The notes under the pieces were generated by a model. That model made no database searches. It saw only the letters and a list, made by a program, of their open reading frames with translations, and was not told the DNA's origin. The position numbers were made by a program, and so were the translations under genes. Source: an uncultured Prevotella sp. (GTDB lineage Bacteria > Bacteroidota > Bacteroidia > Bacteroidales > Bacteroidaceae). Taken from it: a stretch of 8,571 nucleotides of DNA. The stretch lies in NCBI GenBank assembly GCA_900555035.1, contig USJX01000102.1:1-8571 (forward strand), read 5' to 3'. Shown in pieces: positions 1 to 5,344 of this stretch; the stretch's first letter is position 1; each line of letters begins with the position of its first letter.

Positions 1-107
1 CCTGCATGCCGAATGCGGTGGGTCTGCCACCATCTCTTTAGAAGTTACGACAGAAGTCTATCAAATATAGCCAATATCGGACTTCATTCTGTCTCAGGAC
101 ACACTTA
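1..107 (-). ncRNA. Possible structured RNA or 5' leader running off the left edge
   Basis: The transcript predicted from the promoter at 114-145 would start near 107 and read leftward. It holds three local inverted repeats. GACAGAAGTC at 49-58 pairs with GACTTC (80-85) plus TGTC (90-93) across a 4-nt bulge. GGTGG (17-21) pairs with CCACC (27-31) around a 5-nt loop. GCAT (4-7) pairs with ATGC (13-16). No long ORF is present. I do not recognise it as tmRNA, SRP RNA, RNase P RNA or a riboswitch class that I know by sequence. It could be a small RNA or the structured leader of a gene beyond position 1. That it is transcribed is inferred from the promoter; the function is unknown. Confidence 0.3.
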
Positions 108-113
108 CCGATG

Positions 114-145
114 CAAATATACTCTTATTTTCTGAAACAACCAAA
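114..145 (-). promoter_or_regulatory. Bacteroidetes-type promoter reading leftward
   Basis: Read on the minus strand, TTTG (145-142) is followed by a 20-bp spacer and TATATTTG (121-114). This is a complete match to the Bacteroidetes -33/-7 consensus TTTG...TAnnTTTG. Phased A-tracts lie directly upstream (157-221), as expected for a strong promoter. The start site would fall near 107. The gene it drives lies mostly or wholly outside the window. Confidence 0.65.
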
Positions 146-156
146 TCTTTTCTATC

Positions 157-221
157 AAAAGTCCCAAAAAGTCCCAAAATAGTCCCAAAAATGCACCAAA
201 AAAGCTCAAAATAAAGAAAAA
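157..221. repeat. Phased A-tracts with a GTCCC-AAAA repeat
   Basis: Seven runs of 4-6 adenines start at 157, 166, 176, 187, 198, 208 and 217, so the spacing is 9-11 bp, about one helical turn. Within this, GTCCCAAAA occurs three times, at 161, 171 and 182. A-tracts in phase with the helix are known to bend DNA. The tract begins 12 bp upstream of the -33 box of the minus-strand promoter at 114-145, so it may act as an UP-like or curved activating element. The remaining sequence of this gene-free 380-bp stretch (222-310) is AT-rich and shows nothing else I can name. Confidence 0.6.
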
Positions 222-311
222 TACAACTCTAAGAATTTACGTAACTAGCTGATAATCATTGCAGTTTAGTTTACTTTGTTTTAGCTTGTTTTATTAGTTG
301 TTTAAGTTTGC

Positions 312-347
312 GCGGAGTGTGGTTGTGAAATCACGCTCCGCTTTTTT
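312..347 (+). terminator. Intrinsic terminator, plus strand
   Basis: GCGGAGTGTG (312-321) pairs with CACGCTCCGC (332-341) over 10 bp with one G-T wobble. The loop is 10 nt, and six T follow at 342-347. The T-tract is on the plus-strand side only, so it should stop rightward transcripts. No plus-strand gene is visible to its left in the window. It may end a transcript from beyond position 1 or an unannotated small RNA. It also lies 34 bp past the stop of the oppositely oriented ATPase gene. Confidence 0.7.
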
Positions 348-379
348 GGCACCCTTTGTTATATGCTGCTCATCAGAAT
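348..379. repeat. Left copy of the 32-bp direct repeat flanking the ATPase gene
   Basis: The block is GGCACC, nine variable bases, then ATGCTGCTCATCAGAAT (363-379). The same 6 + 9 + 17 arrangement recurs at 1919-1950 with about 28 of 32 positions identical. This copy lies directly past the ATPase stop codon. The pair brackets the ATPase gene and its leader. Confidence 0.75.
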
Positions 380-380
380 T

Positions 381-1742
381 CTACACTTTTAATCCCGATA
401 AATCCATTTTATAGGTTATATTCTGAACAGAATCTTTTTCAAGAAACATAAGCATATAAATCGGGGCATAAGTCACCTTACCCTTTTTCTCTACATTTCC
501 ATTACAAAGAACCAAACCGTGAGGGATTTTATATTCTGTTGATGCCATCACATTCGAAAGAGCATTATGACGGTCATAATCCTTACCGGACTTCACCTCT
601 ATTGGCAGAACCTGCCCTTTGTACTCCACCACAAAATCCAACTCGCCTAAGCGCTTATTGTTAAAGTAATAGAGATCAAAGCCATGAGCTTTCAACTCCT
701 GAGCAACTACATTCTCATAGATGGCTCCAAAATTGATAAACTGTTCATCGTTTAAAAGACGTAACTGAATGCCATCAGCAAACTGACTGATCAACAACCC
801 CACATCATTTTGGAATAATTTGAAAAGGTTTCTTGTCTTAGCCAGCAACAATGGTATTTTAGGTTCCTCCACATTATAAGTAGGGAGCGCCACACCAGCA
901 TCCCGAAGCCAAAGAAAGCTATTTTCATAATTAGCAAATCTAGCTTGCTGATTTAAACTTTTAAGAATAAAACGCTTGTTTTTAGCATTCAATTCTGATG
1001 GAATCAATTGGAATATTTCCTGGATATACAACTTTTGATTATTGTCATCCACCTTATATTTCATGATATCACGCTGATACTCCAAAAGAATACTCTTCTG
1101 CACATCAATCACGCGCTGTAAATTATTGCTATCTAAATAGGTCTGAACAGCTTGCGGCATTCCTCCAACTATCAAATACAAGCGAAAAGCTCTCATTAAT
1201 TCATGATGTACAAAATCATCTACAGGCGTCATTTCTTCCCAGTTTTTACGGATGACATCCAATACGTCTGCAGATAAGCCTATAGCAGAATAGAACTCAT
1301 GCAGATCAAGTGGGAACATTTCCTTGACATCCAGATAGCCAACAGGTTCAGAACGCAAATTATTCAATTCGATACCCAGCAAAGAACCACTTAAGGCATA
1401 GCGATAACTTCCTTCATCAACCAGAAACTTGATAAGGGTTACAACTTCAGGATAAACCTGCACTTCATCAAAAAAGATAAGAGTCTTTCCTTTTACAAGA
1501 GGCTTATGCACGAAAGCCGTCAGACGAAACAGCATCTCCTTTACATCTTTGGCTCCATTGAAGATACCTATAGCCTCAGGAGAAGTTATGAAGTTGATCT
1601 CAACAAATTCATCAAAGATTCGCTGAGCAGCCTGTCTTATAGAGTAAGTCTTACCTATCTGTCGAGCTCCCGTAAGCAACAAAGCTTTATTCGTTGAATG
1701 AAAGAAATTATCTAAATATTTATCTATCTTTCTATTAATCAT
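381..1742 (-). CDS. AAA-family ATPase with DUF4143 C-terminal domain
   Basis: This is a 453-residue protein of the AAA_14/DUF4143 family, common and variably present in Bacteroidales. Its cellular role is not established. The N-terminal P-loop domain shows Walker A GARQIGKT (25-32) and a Walker B-like LIFFDEVQ (88-95). A helical linker follows. The C-terminal part carries a PD-(D/E)XK-like pattern: E343, then GELDFV (366-371), then PIEVKSGK (380-387). That resembles a restriction-endonuclease fold, although nuclease activity is not shown for the family. No signal peptide or membrane segment is evident. The length is normal for a full copy. The ATG at 1742 fits the start of the ATPase domain. 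The gene is more AT-rich than enolase or the receptor, stands alone, has its own promoter and a long repeat-filled leader, and is bracketed by direct repeats, which together suggest accessory DNA. The family call is firm; the function is unknown. Confidence 0.9.
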   Translation of the reverse strand: MINRKIDKYLDNFFHSTNKALLLTGARQIGKTYSIRQAAQRIFDEFVEINFITSPEAIGIFNGAKDVKEMLFRLTAFVHKPLVKGKTLIFFDEVQVYPEVVTLIKFLVDEGSYRYALSGSLLGIELNNLRSEPVGYLDVKEMFPLDLHEFYSAIGLSADVLDVIRKNWEEMTPVDDFVHHELMRAFRLYLIVGGMPQAVQTYLDSNNLQRVIDVQKSILLEYQRDIMKYKVDDNNQKLYIQEIFQLIPSELNAKNKRFILKSLNQQARFANYENSFLWLRDAGVALPTYNVEEPKIPLLLAKTRNLFKLFQNDVGLLISQFADGIQLRLLNDEQFINFGAIYENVVAQELKAHGFDLYYFNNKRLGELDFVVEYKGQVLPIEVKSGKDYDRHNALSNVMASTEYKIPHGLVLCNGNVEKKGKVTYAPIYMLMFLEKDSVQNITYKMDLSGLKV

Positions 1743-1760
1743 ATACTTATCTCACTAAAA

Positions 1761-1839
1761 TACATTTTTCCAAGGTAAAAACAGCCTATTTTATACATTT
1801 TTCCAATCCTTTTTCAGGCTATTTCTTACACTTTTCCAA
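1761..1839 (-). repeat. Three 13-bp direct repeats at 33-bp spacing in the ATPase leader
   Basis: Read toward the gene, the motif TTGGAAAA(A/G)TGTA occurs at 1839-1827, 1806-1794 and 1773-1761, exactly 33 bp apart. The first two units also share the following ATAG(C/G)CTG segment, so the repeat unit is about 25 bp of each 33. AGCCT in the first unit and AGGCT in the second could pair. The copies lie downstream of the predicted start site (about 1846) and end 18 bp before the ATG. They could be protein-binding operators or an mRNA-level control element. Confidence 0.75.
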
Positions 1840-1852
1840 CTTTTGGATGATG

Positions 1853-1883
1853 CAAAGATAAACAAATAATCTGATAGTACAAT
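1853..1883 (-). promoter_or_regulatory. Promoter of the DUF4143 ATPase gene
   Basis: On the minus strand ATTG (1883-1880), a 19-bp spacer and TATCTTTG (1860-1853) match the Bacteroidetes pattern, with three of four bases in the -33 box and all fixed bases in the -7 box. A start near 1846 gives a leader of about 104 nt that contains the 33-bp-spaced repeats. Confidence 0.6.
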
Positions 1884-1918
1884 CATTTATTAAGATATTT
1901 AAACCTTTTTATATGGCA

Positions 1919-1950
1919 GGCACCATCTGCTACATGCTGCTCATCAGAAT
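1919..1950. repeat. Right copy of the 32-bp direct repeat flanking the ATPase gene
   Basis: GGCACC (1919-1924), nine bases, then ATGCTGCTCATCAGAAT (1934-1950) mirrors the copy at 348-379. This copy lies directly past the ZIP gene's stop codon (1957-1955). Weak similarity continues into both gene ends: a GTGTA string occurs just before or over each stop codon. Confidence 0.75.
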
Positions 1951-1954
1951 CTGA

Positions 1955-2701
1955 TTATACACATTTCTCCATCAACACAAAAGTGATGAATCCCAGGAGA
2001 AGGGCGTAGGTGGCTTGCTTCTGAAAACCATGGGCATGGGTTTCGGGAATCATCTCGTCGCTCGTTACATAAAGCATGGCACCACCGGCAAAACCCAGCA
2101 TCACGGGGAGGAAGGTGGAAGAGGCTGAACCCAAACCGAAACCCAGCAGAATGCCTGCCACTTCGAGCAGGGCGATGAAGATGGAAATGAAGAAAGTGCG
2201 GGGCGCTGAAACGCCTGCCATCATCAAGGGAGCAATGATCACCATTCCCTCAGGGATATTCTGCAGGGCGATACCGAAAGAAACGCCCCACTCCGTGGCA
2301 CCTTCTGCAGAACAGACACTCACTCCAGCTGCCATGCCCTCTGGCAGTTTGTGCAGGGCTATCGCCATCACGAAAAGCATCACATGACTGAGTCTGTCAT
2401 TGTTGCGATGCTCCTCGGGGTCTAGTCCCGTGATATGATGAAGATGGGGAGTTACCAGATCTAGCACATTCAGAAACAAGGCTCCTGCCATCACGCCGAT
2501 TACTACCAGCCACCAAAGACTGGTCTGTTCGAAGGCTGGCACTATCAGTCCCAACGTGGAAGCTGCCAGCATGATTCCGGCACAATATCCCAATACGGCG
2601 TCGTTCCATTTATGGGGCAACTCCTTGACGAAGAATCCCAGAATGGCACCGATAATGGTGGCAGCGCACAGTCCGGCGGCACTTATCAATACGTTTGTCA
2701 T
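1955..2701 (-). CDS. ZIP-family divalent metal transporter (GufA/ZupT-like)
   Basis: This is a 248-residue inner-membrane protein of the ZIP family, which moves Zn2+ and sometimes Fe2+ or Mn2+ into the cytoplasm. The sequence is mostly hydrophobic, consistent with about eight membrane helices. It has the two paired metal-site motifs of the family: HKLPEG (117-122) in the fourth helix and QNIPEG (147-152) in the fifth. A histidine cluster HLHH (86-89) sits in the cytoplasmic loop before helix four, as in many ZIP carriers. A further acidic and histidine stretch, SDEMIPETHAHG (214-225), precedes the last helix. The length is typical of bacterial ZIPs. The ATG at 2701 begins directly at the first helix. 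The gene lies 83 bp past the enolase terminator; TATATTTT in that gap is only a poor -7 match, so I see no clear promoter. Metal preference cannot be read from sequence. Confidence 0.92.
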   Translation of the reverse strand: MTNVLISAAGLCAATIIGAILGFFVKELPHKWNDAVLGYCAGIMLAASTLGLIVPAFEQTSLWWLVVIGVMAGALFLNVLDLVTPHLHHITGLDPEEHRNNDRLSHVMLFVMAIALHKLPEGMAAGVSVCSAEGATEWGVSFGIALQNIPEGMVIIAPLMMAGVSAPRTFFISIFIALLEVAGILLGFGLGSASSTFLPVMLGFAGGAMLYVTSDEMIPETHAHGFQKQATYALLLGFITFVLMEKCV

Positions 2702-2783
2702 TGCATTTTTTTTGTTTTTAAACTATAAAATATATCGAAGGTATCAGTAATGTATGTGAAGATGCAGATACTTGATAGAAGAT

Positions 2784-2819
2784 AAAAAAAGCATGGACAA
2801 CCCTCACGGCTATCCATGC
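2784..2819 (-). terminator. Intrinsic terminator after enolase
   Basis: Read on the minus strand, GCATGGATAGCC (2819-2808) pairs with GGTTGTCCATGC (2802-2791) over 12 bp, including two wobbles. The loop is GTGAG and seven T follow (2790-2784). It should separate enolase transcription from the ZIP gene downstream. Confidence 0.85.
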
Positions 2820-2875
2820 CCATCTATTTCGTATCTGATCTATTCTATATTAGTATAGTCATGGTGAAATTGGTT

Positions 2876-2921
2876 TATTTCAATTTCTTATAACCGAAAC
2901 TATTTCAACTTCTTATAACCG
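2876..2921 (-). repeat. Near-exact 21-bp duplication at the 3' end of enolase
   Basis: The last 21 bp of the enolase gene through the T of its stop codon (2921-2901) recur at 2896-2876 with one mismatch, at a period of 25 bp. The second copy lies past the stop in another frame and could encode GYKKLK and a TAA. It is probably a slippage-derived tandem duplication. Confidence 0.8.
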
Positions 2922-4207
2922 TAAGCTGCGTTATTGCCCAACTGCTCTTCAATGCGGATAAGCTGGTTGTACTTAGCCATACGGTCGGTACGGCTCATAG
3001 AACCCGTCTTAATCTGACCGGAGTTAGTTGCTACGGCAATATCAGCAATTGTAGTATCCTCGGTTTCACCAGAACGATGAGAAGTAACGGTGGTGTAACC
3101 ATGACGATGAGCCATCTCGATAGCATCCAGAGTCTCGGTGAGAGAACCAATCTGGTTCACCTTGATGAGGATAGAGTTAGCTGCACCCATCTTGATACCC
3201 TTCTCCAGGAACTTCACGTTGGTAACAAAGAGGTCGTCACCTACCAACTGGCAACGGTCGCCGATGGCAGCGGTCAACTTCACCCAGTTGTCCCAATCGT
3301 TCTCATCAAGACCATCCTCAATAGAATCGATAGGATATTTGGTAATCAGTTCTTCCAGGAACTTGATCTGCTCAGCAGCAGTCAGTTTCTTGCCATTAGG
3401 ATCCTTCTTCTTGCCATCCTTCAACTGGCGGTAATCGTAGAACCACTCACCATTCTCCTGAACGGCAAACTCGCTGGCAGCACAGTCCATGGCAATCTTC
3501 ACGTCCTTACCTGGCTCATAACCGGCATCCTTGATAGCCTGACAGATACTGTCGAGCGCATCCTCAATACCATCAAGTGCAGGGGCAAAACCGCCCTCAT
3601 CACCTACGGCAGTAGAAAGGCCACGGCTCTTCAAAAGCTTAGCCAAAGCATGGAACACCTCAGCACCCATACGGATGGCCTCCTTCTCGGAAGGAGCACC
3701 CACAGGACGGATCATGAACTCCTGGAAGGCGATAGGCGCATCAGAGTGAGCACCACCATTGATGATGTTCATCATAGGAACAGGAAGGGTGTAAGTATTG
3801 CAACCGCCGATGTAGCGATACAATGGGATGTGGAGATACTCAGCAGCAGCATGAGCCACAGCCAGAGAAACACCGAGGATGGCATTGGCACCCAGATTAG
3901 ACTTGGTCTTGGTACCGTCGAGCTCCAACATCTTATAATCGATGGCACGCTGCTCCAAGGCAGAAAAACCTACCAAAGCCGGAGCAATCACCTGATTCAC
4001 ATTCTCCACAGCCTTCAAGACGCCCTTGCCGCCATAGCGGTTCTTGTCGCCATCACGAAGCTCCAAAGCCTCGTTCTCGCCAGTTGATGCACCAGAAGGA
4101 ACCGATGCACGACCTACGACACCTGACTTCAATGAAACTTCAACCTCTACTGTAGGATTGCCACGAGAATCCAAGATTTCTCTTGCATGAACATTTTCAA
4201 TAATCAT
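2900..4207 (-). CDS. eno: Enolase (phosphopyruvate hydratase)
   Basis: This cytoplasmic glycolytic enzyme interconverts 2-phosphoglycerate and phosphoenolpyruvate. At 435 residues it has the usual length. The N-terminal capping domain contains ILDSRGNPTVE (11-21) and SGASTGENEA (38-47). The barrel carries MNIINGGAHSD (146-156), GDEGGFAP (202-209) with the expected proton donor E204, and SHRSGETEDT (376-385). By position, the catalytic pair is E163 with E204 and K349 with K400, and the Mg2+ ligands are D241, E297 and D324. All are present. A lysine-rich insertion around 263-275 (KDGKKKDPNGKKL) makes the middle slightly longer than in E. coli. The ATG at 4207 gives the canonical MIIENVHAREILDSRG start. 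The gene has its own promoter at 4280-4311 and a strong terminator, so it is probably monocistronic. Confidence 0.98.
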   Translation of the reverse strand: MIIENVHAREILDSRGNPTVEVEVSLKSGVVGRASVPSGASTGENEALELRDGDKNRYGGKGVLKAVENVNQVIAPALVGFSALEQRAIDYKMLELDGTKTKSNLGANAILGVSLAVAHAAAEYLHIPLYRYIGGCNTYTLPVPMMNIINGGAHSDAPIAFQEFMIRPVGAPSEKEAIRMGAEVFHALAKLLKSRGLSTAVGDEGGFAPALDGIEDALDSICQAIKDAGYEPGKDVKIAMDCAASEFAVQENGEWFYDYRQLKDGKKKDPNGKKLTAAEQIKFLEELITKYPIDSIEDGLDENDWDNWVKLTAAIGDRCQLVGDDLFVTNVKFLEKGIKMGAANSILIKVNQIGSLTETLDAIEMAHRHGYTTVTSHRSGETEDTTIADIAVATNSGQIKTGSMSRTDRMAKYNQLIRIEEQLGNNAAYGYKKLK

Positions 4208-4239
4208 AATACTATAATACTTTTAATTACATAAAACAT

Positions 4240-4275
4240 TTCTTATTTCTGATCTTATTTCCGATCTTATTTCTG
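4240..4275 (-). repeat. Three 12-bp tandem repeats in the enolase leader
   Basis: On the minus strand three contiguous 12-mers of the form C(A/G)GAAATAAGA(T/A) fill 4275-4240. They begin at about the predicted transcription start (near 4273) and occupy the first 36 nt of a leader of about 66 nt. They may be slippage-derived or affect early transcription or message stability; no function is demonstrated. Confidence 0.7.
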
Positions 4276-4279
4276 AGTG

Positions 4280-4311
4280 CAAATTTAAGCATTATCTGGC
4301 AAACCACCAAA
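4280..4311 (-). promoter_or_regulatory. Enolase promoter
   Basis: On the minus strand TTTG (4311-4308), a 20-bp spacer and TAAATTTG (4287-4280) match the full Bacteroidetes -33/-7 consensus. It lies between the hmuY-side terminator and the enolase ATG, about 73 bp upstream of the start codon. Confidence 0.75.
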
Positions 4312-4324
4312 TTTTTGGCATCAT

Positions 4325-4352
4325 AAAAAGAGGTATTCGCCCGAAAATACCT
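4325..4352 (-). terminator. Terminator of the haem-uptake operon
   Basis: AGGTATT (4352-4346) pairs with AATACCT (4337-4331) around an 8-nt loop, followed by C and five T (4329-4325) on the minus strand. It lies 46 bp past the HmuY-like stop codon. The AGGT of its 5' arm can alternatively pair upstream (ACCTA 4362-4358 with TAGGT 4353-4349), so two exclusive folds are possible. Confidence 0.6.
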
Positions 4353-4397
4353 ATTTATAGGTAAGAAGAGGCATCTGCCCTATCATGAACAGTTGAA

Positions 4398-5344
4398 TTA
4401 TTTCAGTTCGTCTAAGTAATAACTGATTCTTCCTCCCTCATCACCTATCTGCACATTGGCATCATACCAGGAGATAATCTGGAGCTTGTAATATCTCTCG
4501 CCATCCCACGAACGGATTACGTAGGTATGGTAAGAAGGAGTATATACTGGAGGTGGACCCGAGAAACTCATTGCCTTTTCGAGCACCGGATTGCCGCTTA
4601 CCAACTGCTTGGCAGGACCATTGTTCGGGTCGAACCAAGGGTTCTCGTTCATATCCAGTTTGTTGGCGATGCAATACTTGTTCCAGTCGTTCTGCGACAT
4701 GGTGACATAGACGCTTGCCGAATCATCCACGGCGAAGGTCATATTGTGTTCAGCCAGATAAGCATCTACCTGCGCCTTGCTCGTCCACTTGTCATATTCG
4801 CCATAGCCCAGGTCGGCAGCACCGCCCTTTCCTATGCCGCTCGTTCCACTGTTGGTTCGCAGCTGGTAGCCGTCAAAGGCAAGATCCCACTCCGTAGCAG
4901 GATAAGCCATGGTCTTTGGATCATCCTCCTGGTTTTCCATCACTAAGATGCTGTTGGCTTGTCTCTTCACCGTCTTATAGGTTAACTTGCCAGTGGCTTG
5001 ATTCTTGGTAAAGATGGTATCGCCGTTCTCATCACGCTCGCATCCTCGAAGATGTTCTTCTGTACGCCCTCGCTCCAATACTTTACGAGTTTGGCAGTAC
5101 CTTTATAATGGAAATATTCCTCTATCGGTTTTCCATCAATAAAGGCGATGACACTCTGGTTAGGATTCAACACATTATAGCGATGTCCCGTCTTCAGGTC
5201 AAAATAGAGCCAGTCGTTGGTAACACCCGTGCTATAACCTGTTTTTCGGGGCAAGGTATGACCAGTGAAGTCCTCTGCCTCATAAGATACGCAGCTCGTC
5301 ATTGCGGCTGCCATACCTATTATATATAGTAATGCTTTCTTCAT
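4398..5344 (-). pseudogene. hmuY: HmuY-family haem-binding lipoprotein, frameshifted
   Basis: HmuY-family proteins are surface lipoproteins that bind haem and hand it to a TonB-dependent receptor. The frame opening at 5344 gives 101-102 correct residues: a lipoprotein signal MKKALLYIIGMAAAMTSC (lipid on C18), then NDWLYFDLKTG (43-53), as at the start of HmuY domains. After GAT (5044-5042) the frame is lost and soon reaches a stop at 4982. The continuation is in the next frame and ends at 4398. It carries the family hallmark WDLAFDGYQLRTNSGTSG and the C-terminal strands YHTYVIRSWDG...YYKLQIISWYD. One extra base near 5039-5041 would join them as ...FEDA-ERDENGDT... into about 315 residues, longer than the 216 of Porphyromonas HmuY. 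No slippery heptamer is visible, so programmed frameshifting is unlikely; a real 1-bp deletion or a sequencing error fits. Haem ligands cannot be assigned without an alignment. The start overlaps the receptor stop (TAATG), implying translational coupling. Confidence 0.82.

Noticed and set aside
1..33. ATG at 33-31 on the minus strand opening MVADPPHSACR and running off the left edge
   Set aside because: Only 11 codons are visible, and they overlap the stem-loops at 4-31. It could be the start of a gene outside the window but cannot be supported here.
348..380. CTGATGA on the minus strand within both direct repeats, as in a hammerhead ribozyme core
   Set aside because: Neither copy has the following stem and GAAA or a cleavage-site stem, so the similarity is limited to seven bases.
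3077..4087. A 336-codon plus-strand frame antisense to enolase
   Set aside because: It is a shadow of the highly biased enolase gene, with no domain, start context or promoter.
5040..5078. ATG at 5078 as the start of a separate 226-residue protein
   Set aside because: Its first 13 codons are the out-of-frame reading of sequence that encodes HmuY residues in the other frame; the real product begins at 5344.
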